Shown: positions 1 to 7,256, numbered from the stretch's first letter. The stretch is 8,735 bases of DNA from an uncultured Oscillospiraceae bacterium (GCA_947631215.1 CANRKN010000087.1:1-8735); one strand, 5' to 3'. Notes: generated by a model from the sequence alone, not told the origin. Program-made: numbers and translations.

Positions 1-77
1 TCCCTGACGATGAGATTTGTCACGTGGGTCACACGTCTAAAAAGATGATCGAGGCCTACGAGAACGGCATGAAGTGA
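1..77 (+). CDS. C-terminal fragment of a gene, possibly tyrosine recombinase/integrase
   Basis: Only the last 24 codons are present, in the frame starting at base 3 and ending with TGA at 75-77. The tail contains VGHTSKKMIEAY. Tyrosine recombinases end with a (L/V/M)GH(S/T)S motif whose His is followed nine residues later by the nucleophilic Tyr. Here the His and Tyr have exactly that spacing, and the protein stops five residues after the Tyr, as many integrases do. That is the only basis for the call; the Arg residues and the rest of the fold lie outside the window. It could equally be another protein with a chance GHTS sequence. A strong terminator follows 20 bp after the stop, so this gene ends its transcript here. 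Confidence 0.35.
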   Translation, partial: PDDEICHVGHTSKKMIEAYENGMK

Positions 78-97
78 GTACCTCTGTAAAAAGAGGG

Positions 98-130
98 GCG
101 GCGCGGCAGAAATGCCGCGCCGCTTTTTTT
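98..130. terminator. Strong intrinsic terminator, probably bidirectional
   Basis: An 11-bp perfect GC-rich stem pairs 98-108 with 113-123 around a GAAA tetraloop (109-112) and is followed on the plus strand by seven T (124-130). Read on the minus strand, the same stem is followed by CCC and then TCTTTTT (from 88-94), a weaker but plausible T-tract. It therefore ends the plus-strand gene stopping at 77 and the minus-strand unit stopping at 130, whose TGA (132-130) abuts the stem. A smaller 5-bp stem (81-85 with 92-96) sits just before it. Confidence 0.9.
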
Positions 131-750
131 CACCTGTCGGGGTACCGCACCCCCACGGCCATGGCCCGCTGGGCCAGGTGCCGCTGCCGGGTGGGCTCTT
201 TTGGATAATGTATGAGCCCGTGGTCCTCATAGGGGTCGTTGAACCAGTAGCCCTCGCCGTCATAGCCAACCAGGAGCATGCAGTGCTCGTTGGATATCCA
301 TTCGAACATCTCCCCGCTGTCCAACAGCCGCCAGGACGGCCCCTTGAGCGCCGGGCGCATGTCGATGCAGGTCCAGAACACCACAGGACTACCTTGATTT
401 ACATAATTTTCTACCAGCGCCTCCATGGGCGTGCCTGTCTCGTCCACCACAAGGGGCGGGTCGGCCATGCGGTCCGCCAGGACCCGCTCCAGGGCCGCGC
501 GGATCACCGGGGCGTAGCAGCCCATGCCGTCTTCGTCGTAGGGGCTGCCGCAGAACACCTTCCGGGGGTCCGGGCCCCAAAGCTGCCCGTCCCGGGTCTC
601 AAAGGCCCCCAGGGGCAGGTAGCTTTGGATGAATTCGTCCACCGTGATATCCACCCCCAGATGGCGCAGCAGCATTACCGCGCTGACGCTCTCGCACCCG
701 GTTGGATACGTCCCCTTTTGCCCGATATACGGGGCGTGTATCAGCTTCAC
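130..750 (-). CDS. C39-like cysteine peptidase (Peptidase_C39_2 type), cytoplasmic
   Basis: The product is a 206-aa single-domain protein of the papain-like C39_2 group. The candidate nucleophile is Cys19 in PTGCESVSAVMLLRHLG, the usual N-terminal helix motif of the family. The candidate catalytic His is His156 in NEHCMLLVGYD, with Asn171/Asp172 in FNDPY completing the triad. A GPDPRKVFCG...GCYAPVI segment (59-83) matches the form of this family common in gut Clostridia. There is no signal peptide, transmembrane segment or ABC-transporter part, so it is not a bacteriocin exporter. The start is GTG (750-748), only 2 bp after the upstream gene's TGA, and no good Shine-Dalgarno sequence is visible. 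Translation is therefore probably coupled to the membrane protein gene. The substrate is unknown and peptidase activity is inferred from the triad only. Confidence 0.8.
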   Translation of the reverse strand: MKLIHAPYIGQKGTYPTGCESVSAVMLLRHLGVDITVDEFIQSYLPLGAFETRDGQLWGPDPRKVFCGSPYDEDGMGCYAPVIRAALERVLADRMADPPLVVDETGTPMEALVENYVNQGSPVVFWTCIDMRPALKGPSWRLLDSGEMFEWISNEHCMLLVGYDGEGYWFNDPYEDHGLIHYPKEPTRQRHLAQRAMAVGVRYPDR

Positions 751-752
751 AG

Positions 753-2444
753 TCAGCCCGCCGCGACAGCGTAGGCCTCAAGGATGGCGGGGTCGGTCCC
801 CTCCTCCGGCAGGGCGTGGGAGATGGTCACCTCGTCCCCCTCGCTGAGGACGATCACGTTCCGGTCCTGGGCAGCGGAGACGGCGTAGAACACGTCCTCG
901 CCCTCCAGGCGGATATAGTACCAGCTGGTGCCCTCCAGCACCGCCGTGCGTATCTCCTTTATGGTCCCCTTGGCCTGGCCCTGCTCCTCGGGCAGGCCGC
1001 CGCCGGCGATGACGCCCCGCTCATTGAGAAGGTTTACATAAGTTCTCTCGCAGGCGGACACCGTGGAGCCGGTGGCCACGATCTGGTACTGGGCCACGTT
1101 CACCATGGCGTAGCTCTTCACCAGGTTGGTGGCGTCCATCAGGGGGATGAAGTAGGTGGGCTGGCCGGAGATGTTCAAAAGCAGGGGGAACGTGGCGGTA
1201 TAGCCCAAGTCCTGGACCACGCCCATGGCGGAGGCCCGGGCAGCCGCCTCGGTGGCGCCGGGAGCCACGTAGTACTTCGTCTCCTTGGTGCGCATGTTGC
1301 ACAGAAGGAAGCCCAAGTTCGACTGGTCCGCGTTGGCGCTGGTGACGCCGGTATAAACGTACACGTCGTCATTCATGGCGATATAGTTATACCCGTCCGT
1401 GGTCATGGTCACGTCCCGCTGGCCAAGGATGGAGTTGATGAAGCCCCGGACCAGGGTGCCGTGGTAGTCGTACTGCTCCATGATGAGCTGGGGAGTATAG
1501 AGGGTGTCCACCCAGGTGGGCACGGTCTCATAGTATTCGCTCTCGCCGGTGACGGCATCCATGAGCACCGCGCCCTGGATATCCCGGCCGCCAAAGAGGC
1601 CGATGGTCTTCACGAGCCTGGGGGCGATCCACCAGGGGTGCCCCTCCTCGTCGATCTCAAATTCCGGCGTGGAGAACATCATGGTGGGGTACTGGAACCG
1701 AAGATGGCGCAGCACGTTCCGGTTCAGGGGCTCGGAGAAGGAATACTTCATCCCCTCCCCCGCCGGCAGGCGCACCACGCTGGCCTCCTGGGTCACCATG
1801 TCCACCACCACATAGGCGGGCAGGCCGCCGCCCCGGTTGGTGAACCATTTGAAGAGGTCGGCATATCCGATAGGCGCCACCCGCACGGGCCGGCCCTGGT
1901 AGTTGATCTGGGTAGAGTCGTTGGAGTATTCAAACTGGCTCACCATGTCGGACAGCGTGCCCATCTGCCGGTCGCCCAGGTAGTTGGCGCTGGTCCTGTC
2001 CAGGGTGGGTATCTCGTTGAAGGAGATCTGAGCCACGTCTTCGGCAAAGTCCCCGGTCTGCACGTCCAGGAGCTCCCGGTAGGCGCTTGCCCGGAACATG
2101 GGCAGGGAGATGACCTTGCCGATGAGGGCCGCCAGCAGCACCAGCGCCAGGGCAATGCCTACGGGCAGGCAGTGGGTCTTGATAAAGGCGAAGCCGCCCT
2201 TGATCTTCCCCTTCACCGAGGCGTCGTCCAAAAGCCCGGATATGCCCGTGGTCAGCACCACGCAGGCAATATAGACCACGCACAGGAAGATGAGGAAGGC
2301 GTAGAATTCCCCGTCGCGCAGGTTGATGGCCGGCAGGGACACGTAGAAGTATACGAATCCCACAAGGACCGTGATGAGGATGCAGAAGACCGTCCTTCCC
2401 ACCCGGCCCCTGGGCAGGTGGAACCCATGCTTTTTCCCGTCCAT
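753..2444 (-). CDS. Uncharacterised membrane protein: three N-terminal helices and a large extracytoplasmic region
   Basis: The product is 563 aa and I do not recognise the family. A basic N-terminus is followed by three hydrophobic helices (about residues 16-37, 48-67 and 92-114). A soluble region of about 450 residues then follows, rich in beta-type sequence and aromatic residues. With the basic N-terminus inside, three crossings place this region outside the cell. Residues 491-543 (AKGTIKEIRTAV...DEVTISH) look like a small beta-barrel, OB-like module; this is an impression, not a match. The long middle contains YNYIAMNDDVYVYTGVTS and GQPTYFIPLMDATNLVKSY, which look like structured, non-catalytic surface. 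There is no obvious nucleotide-binding or peptidase motif. The ATG start (2444-2442) is well supported by AGGGAGGA at 2459-2452. It is the first gene of a two-gene unit with the C39-like peptidase, which suggests but does not prove a shared job at the membrane. Confidence 0.75.
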   Translation of the reverse strand: MDGKKHGFHLPRGRVGRTVFCILITVLVGFVYFYVSLPAINLRDGEFYAFLIFLCVVYIACVVLTTGISGLLDDASVKGKIKGGFAFIKTHCLPVGIALALVLLAALIGKVISLPMFRASAYRELLDVQTGDFAEDVAQISFNEIPTLDRTSANYLGDRQMGTLSDMVSQFEYSNDSTQINYQGRPVRVAPIGYADLFKWFTNRGGGLPAYVVVDMVTQEASVVRLPAGEGMKYSFSEPLNRNVLRHLRFQYPTMMFSTPEFEIDEEGHPWWIAPRLVKTIGLFGGRDIQGAVLMDAVTGESEYYETVPTWVDTLYTPQLIMEQYDYHGTLVRGFINSILGQRDVTMTTDGYNYIAMNDDVYVYTGVTSANADQSNLGFLLCNMRTKETKYYVAPGATEAAARASAMGVVQDLGYTATFPLLLNISGQPTYFIPLMDATNLVKSYAMVNVAQYQIVATGSTVSACERTYVNLLNERGVIAGGGLPEEQGQAKGTIKEIRTAVLEGTSWYYIRLEGEDVFYAVSAAQDRNVIVLSEGDEVTISHALPEEGTDPAILEAYAVAAG

Positions 2445-2451
2445 AAGCGTT

Positions 2452-2459
2452 TCCTCCCT
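2452..2459 (-). promoter_or_regulatory. Ribosome binding site of the membrane protein gene
   Basis: The minus strand reads AGGGAGGA followed by seven bases and then ATG at 2444-2442. This strong match to the 16S tail fixes the start of the 563-aa protein. Confidence 0.8.
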
Positions 2460-2478
2460 ATAAGCTGTCGTTTCCTGT

Positions 2479-2507
2479 ATTTTACCACATTCTGCCCTTT
2501 CTTACAA
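2479..2507 (-). promoter_or_regulatory. Sigma-A-type promoter for the minus-strand unit
   Basis: On the minus strand, -35 TTGTAA (2507-2502) is separated by 17 bp from -10 TAAAAT (2484-2479). A TGG triplet directly before the -10 makes it an extended -10 promoter. The predicted transcription start is near 2472, giving a short leader of about 28 nt before the ATG at 2444 that contains the AGGGAGGA site. Confidence 0.75.
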
Positions 2508-2531
2508 CCGGCGGAGCCCCGGCATTTTATG

Positions 2532-2561
2532 TTGCAATCGGCCGTACATATATGTTAAAAT
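2532..2561 (+). promoter_or_regulatory. Sigma-A-type promoter for the phosphorelay operon
   Basis: -35 TTGCAA (2532-2537) and -10 TAAAAT (2556-2561) are spaced 18 bp apart, with TGT just before the -10 (extended -10). The predicted start of transcription is near 2568. It fires away from the minus-strand promoter, and the two -35 boxes are only 24 bp apart. The design is almost the same as its divergent partner. An ATG at 2552 lies inside this promoter and so cannot be the operon's first start codon if this promoter is used. Confidence 0.7.
2546..2555. promoter_or_regulatory. 10-bp perfect palindrome overlapping the extended -10
   Basis: ACATATATGT is a perfect inverted repeat that covers the TGT of the plus-strand extended -10. 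Its position would suit an operator for a dimeric repressor. It is short and AT-rich, so chance occurrence is quite possible, and no cognate regulator is encoded in the window. Confidence 0.25.
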
Positions 2562-2571
2562 GTAAGGTAAA

Positions 2572-2589
2572 GGTCCGGCGAGCCGGGCC
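2572..2589 (+). other. Small stem-loop at the 5' end of the operon mRNA
   Basis: Bases 2572-2578 pair with 2583-2589 (seven pairs, one of them G-U) around the loop CGAG. There is no T-run after it, so it is not a terminator. It would lie within about five nucleotides of the predicted 5' end and could stabilise the transcript; that role is inference. Confidence 0.3.
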
Positions 2590-2605
2590 CATCAAGAGAA
2601 GCATT

Positions 2606-2610
2606 GGGAG
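2606..2610 (+). promoter_or_regulatory. Ribosome binding site deciding the hybrid kinase start
   Basis: GGGAG ends four bases before ATG 2615-2617. The spacing is a little short, but this is the only Shine-Dalgarno-like sequence between the predicted transcription start (about 2568) and the first membrane helix. It supports the 852-aa product. Confidence 0.55.
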
Positions 2611-2614
2611 ACCT

Positions 2615-5173
2615 ATGAAAGCTGAACCGCAGAAAAAGAACCATATCTATCTCTGGGACGCGATAGTCGTGGGCGTGCTGCTTGCGTTCGTACTCACGTC
2701 CTTTGTCCTGTTCGTCCGGGACAACCGGGCCCGCATCCTGGTCCAGAACGACAACTTCATCCAAGCCGCCACCCGGCAGAAGGCGGACCGTCTGGACGAC
2801 CTGGCGGACGAGGCGCTGCTGGACGCCCAGGCCATGGCCCACCTCTACGGCCAGACGCTGGCGGAGCCGAAGGTGGAGCCCGACATGCTCAAGGACATCA
2901 TGGACCGGACGGGCTTCGACTACGCCGAGTTCATCGATAAAAAAGGCATGGACCTGTCCGCTGACGGCAGTTCGGTGGACCTGTCTGACCGGGAATACTT
3001 CCTGGACGGCATGAAGGGGAATGCCGGCCAGGTCATCCTTTACCACTCCCGCATCACCGACGAGACCCTGCTCATCTCCTACGCCCCGTTTTATTATGAG
3101 GACGAGATCATCGGCGTGCTCAGCTGCATCATGAAGGAGAGCACCGTCATGGACGTGCTGGACGCCGACTATCTGGGCGTGCAGGGCGAGACCTATCTGC
3201 TGGACCGGGAGGGCCACATCCTCTTCACCACGAGCTCCGGCACCCCGGGCGTCAACCTCCTGGAGTCTCTGTCCCAGGGCGGGTATATCAGCGACGAGAC
3301 CATGCAGGACTTCCTGGACGTGCTGAGCACGGAAAACGACGTCGAAGAGGTCAGCATCAACTACGAGGGCACCAGCGGCGCCGGCAACGCCTATATCACC
3401 ACGCTCCACGGCGGCCGGTGGGTGCTGATGCAGACCCTTTCCTCCACCGCGACCACCGCCATGGCCCGGGAGGCCAACTCCATCGGCTTCCGGCTGGAGG
3501 TCTCCCTCGTAGGCGCGTTTTTGGCCTATGTCATCTACCTGGTGGTGAAAAACCAGCTGCAAAAGCGGCGGCTGGAGCAGGAAAAGCAGGCCGTGAGCCA
3601 GATCGTGGACGCGGTCACCACCCTGTTCGCCCGGTTCATCCTGGTGGACTTTGAGAAGGATACATACGAGTACTTAAAGCAGGACGACATCCTGGATATC
3701 CCGGACACAGGCTCCTTTGCCAAACTGATGGCCCACCTCGCCCCCATGTATGTGGAGGACGGGGAGCGGATGACCGCCTTCGAGTCCCCGGACTATGTGC
3801 GGGAGCACCTGACGGAGGACGTGCCCTACCTGCAGACCGAGTACCAGCTGGACGCAAACGGCGCCCGCCGGTGGGAGAATCTCTCCATCCTCTGCCTGCG
3901 CCGGGAGGGCGGCGTGCCCGTGGGCGTGCTGTACGCCATCCAGGACGTGACCGTGCTGAAGGAGCGGGAGCTGGAGATCCGGGCCGCCATGCAGGAGGCC
4001 TCCGACGCGGCTCTCGCCGCCAACCGGGCCAAGAGCGACTTCCTCGCCCGCATGAGCCATGACATCCGCACCCCCATGAACGCCATCATGGGCATGACGG
4101 CGGTGGCCGCCATGCACCTGGACGAGCCGGAGCGGCTCAAGGACTGCCTGAACAAGATCACCATCGCCAGCCGCCATCTTCTGGCGCTCATCAACAACGT
4201 CCTGGACATGTCCAAGATCGAGAGCGGCAAGGCTACCCTGGACGAGGCGCCCTTCGCCGTGCCCGACGTGATACAGAGCGTGCAGACCATCATCCAGCCC
4301 CAGGCGGACAAAAAGGACCAGCGGCTGGAGGTCGTCACCGAGGCGCTGGAGCACCCCGCCGTGCTGGGGGACGCCCCCCGCATCCAGCAGGTGCTGGTGA
4401 ACATCCTCGGCAACGCCGTGAAGTTCACCCCCGAGGGCGGGCATATCACCTTCTCCGTCCGGGAACTCAGCTCCACGGTCCAGGGCACGGGCTGTTACCG
4501 GTTCGTCTGCAGGGACAACGGCGTGGGCATGGACGAGCAGTTCATCCAGACCATCTTCGAGCCCTTCACCCGGGCCGAGGATTCCGTCAGCCGCAACATC
4601 GAGGGCACGGGCCTGGGCATGAGCATCAGCCGCAGCATCGTGCAGATGATGGAGGGGGACATCCGGGTGGAGAGTGAGCCCGGCCAGGGCTCCACCTTCA
4701 CCGTGGAGATACACTTAAAGCTCCAGGACGCCCGGCAGGCCGCCCCCGCCGGGGAGGAACCGGAGCTGGCGGAGGATATTGCCGAGCCCTCCTTCCAGGG
4801 CAGGCGGGTGCTGCTGGTGGAGGACAACGAGCTGAACCGGGAGATCGCCGACGAGCTTCTCTCCGCCATGGGCGTCACCGTGGAGCAGGCGGAAGACGGC
4901 AGACAGGCCCTGGACATGGTGTCCCAGTCGCCGCCCCGCTATTACGATCTGGTGCTCATGGATGTGCAGATGCCCGTGATGAACGGCTACGAGGCCGCCC
5001 GGGCTATCCGGACCCTGGGCCGGCCCGACGCCGGGGCGCTGCCCATCGTGGCCATGACCGCCAACGCCTTCGCCGCGGACATCCGCGCGGCTCTGGACGC
5101 GGGCATGAACGACCACCTGGCCAAGCCCGTGGAGGTGGCGAAGCTGGCCCAGACCTTAAAGCGCTGGCTGTGA
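2615..5173 (+). CDS. Hybrid sensor histidine kinase (dCache-like sensor, PAS-like, HisKA, HATPase, REC)
   Basis: This is a membrane-bound kinase of 852 aa. The order is TM1 (about 12-34) and an extracellular dCache-like sensor (about 35-294) with DLSDREYFLDGMKG near 122-135 and a GETYLLDREGHI strand near 191. TM2 (295-312), a PAS-like domain (about 329-449) and a helical linker follow. HisKA has the phospho-acceptor His482 in MSHDIRTPMN. HATPase_c has N-box Asn600, DNGVGM from 634, FEPF from 648 and GTGLGM from 664. The C-terminal REC (729-852) has an EDN acidic pair, phospho-acceptor Asp783 (MDVQMP), Thr815 and Lys837. All catalytic residues are present. The start at 2615 is chosen over the in-frame ATG at 2552 because the latter lies within the -10 region, while GGGAG at 2606-2610 precedes 2615. 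The C-terminal REC normally hands phosphate to an HPt protein, and one is encoded two genes downstream. The ligand is unknown. Confidence 0.93.
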   Translation: MKAEPQKKNHIYLWDAIVVGVLLAFVLTSFVLFVRDNRARILVQNDNFIQAATRQKADRLDDLADEALLDAQAMAHLYGQTLAEPKVEPDMLKDIMDRTGFDYAEFIDKKGMDLSADGSSVDLSDREYFLDGMKGNAGQVILYHSRITDETLLISYAPFYYEDEIIGVLSCIMKESTVMDVLDADYLGVQGETYLLDREGHILFTTSSGTPGVNLLESLSQGGYISDETMQDFLDVLSTENDVEEVSINYEGTSGAGNAYITTLHGGRWVLMQTLSSTATTAMAREANSIGFRLEVSLVGAFLAYVIYLVVKNQLQKRRLEQEKQAVSQIVDAVTTLFARFILVDFEKDTYEYLKQDDILDIPDTGSFAKLMAHLAPMYVEDGERMTAFESPDYVREHLTEDVPYLQTEYQLDANGARRWENLSILCLRREGGVPVGVLYAIQDVTVLKERELEIRAAMQEASDAALAANRAKSDFLARMSHDIRTPMNAIMGMTAVAAMHLDEPERLKDCLNKITIASRHLLALINNVLDMSKIESGKATLDEAPFAVPDVIQSVQTIIQPQADKKDQRLEVVTEALEHPAVLGDAPRIQQVLVNILGNAVKFTPEGGHITFSVRELSSTVQGTGCYRFVCRDNGVGMDEQFIQTIFEPFTRAEDSVSRNIEGTGLGMSISRSIVQMMEGDIRVESEPGQGSTFTVEIHLKLQDARQAAPAGEEPELAEDIAEPSFQGRRVLLVEDNELNREIADELLSAMGVTVEQAEDGRQALDMVSQSPPRYYDLVLMDVQMPVMNGYEAARAIRTLGRPDAGALPIVAMTANAFAADIRAALDAGMNDHLAKPVEVAKLAQTLKRWL

Positions 5174-5186
5174 CCGGGAGGGCGCT

Positions 5187-7247
5187 ATGTTCAACAAGGG
5201 AAAGATACTGATCGTCGACGACTCCGAGATGAACCGCTCCATCCTGGCGGATATGCTGGAGGAGGAGTACGTCATTTTAGAGGCCGAGGACGGCGAGCAG
5301 GGCGTGTCCGTCCTGGCCGAGCGCCACGGGGAGATAGCCCTGGTGCTTTTGGACATCGTCATGCCCCGCATGGACGGCTTCGGGGTCCTGGAGACCATGA
5401 ACCGGCGGGGCTGGATCGAGGACGTGCCCGTCATCATGATATCCGCCGAGAGCGGCTCCGCCTCCGTGGCCCGGGCCTACGACATGGGCGTCAGCGACTT
5501 CATCGCCCGGCCCTTCGACGCGCTCATCGTGCGGAAGCGGGTGGTCAACACCCTGCTTCTGTACGCCAAGCAGAAGCGTCTGGCCGCCATGGTGGAGGAA
5601 CAGATCACCGAGACCGAGCGGCGCAGCAGCCTGATGGTGGAGATATTGAGCCACATCATGGAGTTTAGAAACGGCGAGAGCGGCCTGCACATCATGCATG
5701 TGCGGACCCTGACCAACTTCCTTCTCAAAGCCCTGGCCCGGCGGACGGACAAGTACGCCCTGTCCGCGGCGGACATAGAGCGCATCAGCGTCAGCTCCGC
5801 TCTGCACGACATCGGCAAGATCGCCATCGACGAGAAGATCCTCAATAAGCCCGGCAAGCTCACCGACGAGGAGTTCGCCATCATGAAGACCCACTCCCTG
5901 CGGGGGGCGGAAATGCTCAACGCCATGGAGGAGCACCGGGACGACCCGCTGGTGCGCACCAGCTACGAGATATGCCGCTGGCACCACGAGCGCTACGACG
6001 GCCGGGGCTACCCCGACGGCCTGGTGGGGGATGAGATACCCATCGCCGCCCAGGTGGTGGCGCTGGCGGACGTGTACGACGCGCTGACCAGCCCCCGGGT
6101 ATACAAAAAGGCCATCGACCACGACACCGCCGTGCAGATGATATTGGATAACCAGTGCGGGGTGTTCAACCCGCTGCTGATGGAATGCCTGAAGGAGAAT
6201 TCCGAGAGCATCCGGGGGCTTCTGAAGGGCGCGCTGGAGCAGTCCGCCGCCCAGCGGGAGGCCCGGGGCATCGTCAGCGAGTCGGTGCGCCCCAGCGGCG
6301 CCTCGGACCGCACCCTGCGGCTTCTGGACCAGGAGCGGATGAAGAACGACTCCTTCTCCGCCCTGACCAACGACATCCAATTTGAATACACCGCCTCCCC
6401 CGCCATGATCACGCTCACGCCCGGCAGCGCGGAGGTCCTGGGCCTGGATGAGTTCATTCCCCGGCCGGGGGACAGCGAGGCCCTGCGGGCTGTCATAGGC
6501 GACGACGGCTGGTCGCTGCTGTCGGAGAAGATACGCCTGGCCTCCCCCGAGGTGCCGGATATCGCCTATGACTGCGAGCTGACCTACGGCGGCCATACCC
6601 GCTGGCACCGGGTGGTATTGAAGACCTCCTGGTCCGACGAGGACCCGCCCAGGTTCCTGGGAGCCCTGGGCAAGGCCACGGACATCCATGAGACCCGCCA
6701 GAAGCTGGAGGAGCTTACACAGAAGGCCTCCCGGGACCCCATGACCGGCCTTCTGAACCGGGCCGCTGCCCAGGAGCGCATCGAGGCCCGGATGCTGGAG
6801 CGGCCCCAGAGCAACTACGCCCTGGCGCTGTTCGACCTGGACTTCTTCAAGTCCGCCAACGATACCTACGGCCACCAGTTCGGCGACGCGGTCATCCGCA
6901 CCGTGGCGGACCGGCTCCGCCACAGCATCCGGGGCTCGGACATATGCTGCCGGGCCGGCGGGGATGAATTCCTCCTCTTCCTGGAATACAATACTGACAT
7001 CGAAAAGACCATAGACCGCATCTTCCACCAGCTCACTGGCGAGTTCGAGGGCTTTTACATCTCCGTCACCATGGGCGTGGTGCGCAGCCACATCATGGGC
7101 CTGAGCTACGAGAGGCTCTTCCGGGCGGCGGACCAGGCCCTGTACGCGGCCAAGCGGGACGGCAAGGGCCGCTACTGCTTCTACGACCCGTCCAACGCCA
7201 GCACCTATTCCGCTATTTCCGACATAGACGAAGACTCAGACGAATAA
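5187..7247 (+). CDS. Response regulator with HD-GYP and GGDEF domains (REC-HD-GYP-PAS-GGDEF), c-di-GMP turnover
   Basis: The product is a soluble 686-aa output protein with two c-di-GMP domains. REC (about 6-120) has the Asp11/Asp12 pair, phospho-acceptor Asp56 (LLDIVMP) and Ser86. The conserved Lys is replaced by Arg108 (ARPF). HD-GYP (about 145-340) has His207-Asp208 in HDIGKIAI, Lys211, His236, HHERYDGRGYPDGL (266-279) and Asp295 in ADVYDALT, a complete phosphodiesterase signature. A helical linker leads to a PAS-like domain (about 394-500). GGDEF (about 510-667) has DLDFFKSANDTYGH (550-563), an intact GGDEF (591-595) and an I-site RGSD (582-585) exactly five residues before it. Both enzymatic domains therefore look active: one would make c-di-GMP from GTP, the other would hydrolyse it. 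ATG 5187 follows GGAGG (5177-5181), and the gap to the kinase is 13 bp. Which activity phosphorylation favours cannot be read from sequence. Confidence 0.93.
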   Translation: MFNKGKILIVDDSEMNRSILADMLEEEYVILEAEDGEQGVSVLAERHGEIALVLLDIVMPRMDGFGVLETMNRRGWIEDVPVIMISAESGSASVARAYDMGVSDFIARPFDALIVRKRVVNTLLLYAKQKRLAAMVEEQITETERRSSLMVEILSHIMEFRNGESGLHIMHVRTLTNFLLKALARRTDKYALSAADIERISVSSALHDIGKIAIDEKILNKPGKLTDEEFAIMKTHSLRGAEMLNAMEEHRDDPLVRTSYEICRWHHERYDGRGYPDGLVGDEIPIAAQVVALADVYDALTSPRVYKKAIDHDTAVQMILDNQCGVFNPLLMECLKENSESIRGLLKGALEQSAAQREARGIVSESVRPSGASDRTLRLLDQERMKNDSFSALTNDIQFEYTASPAMITLTPGSAEVLGLDEFIPRPGDSEALRAVIGDDGWSLLSEKIRLASPEVPDIAYDCELTYGGHTRWHRVVLKTSWSDEDPPRFLGALGKATDIHETRQKLEELTQKASRDPMTGLLNRAAAQERIEARMLERPQSNYALALFDLDFFKSANDTYGHQFGDAVIRTVADRLRHSIRGSDICCRAGGDEFLLFLEYNTDIEKTIDRIFHQLTGEFEGFYISVTMGVVRSHIMGLSYERLFRAADQALYAAKRDGKGRYCFYDPSNASTYSAISDIDEDSDE

Positions 7248-7250
7248 CAA

Positions 7251-7256
7251 AGGAGG
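7251..7256 (+). promoter_or_regulatory. Strong ribosome binding site of the HPt gene
   Basis: AGGAGG, preceded by AA, stands nine bases before ATG 7266. It is the closest match to the consensus in the operon, so the small HPt protein may be made in excess over the kinase and output enzyme; that consequence is inference. Confidence 0.7.

Noticed and set aside
112..774. Plus-strand open frame of 220 codons opposite the C39-like peptidase
   Set aside because: It would begin inside the terminator stem and run antisense to a gene with a clear Cys/His/Asp set.
702..2558. Open frame of 618 codons on the plus strand opposite the membrane protein gene
   Set aside because: It is a codon-bias shadow: the minus-strand gene has a matching binding site, membrane helices and natural composition. 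The plus-strand product is a Gly/His/Val-rich low-complexity sequence with no domain.
2562..2614. Possible c-di-GMP riboswitch in the leader of the operon
   Set aside because: The leader is only about 47 nt and shows a single small stem-loop, too short for a GEMM-type aptamer, and none of that aptamer's conserved core is visible.
3674..4714. Minus-strand open frame of 346 codons (and another at 2555-3562) opposite the hybrid kinase
   Set aside because: Both are antisense to conserved kinase domains and share the same His/Gly/Leu/Val-rich shadow composition, with no support for a start site.
5277..7091. Open frame of 604 codons on the minus strand opposite the HD-GYP/GGDEF gene
   Set aside because: It lies wholly antisense to a gene with unmistakable domains. 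Its product is rich in Gly, His, Val and Leu, as expected from GC-rich third positions, and has no recognisable motif.
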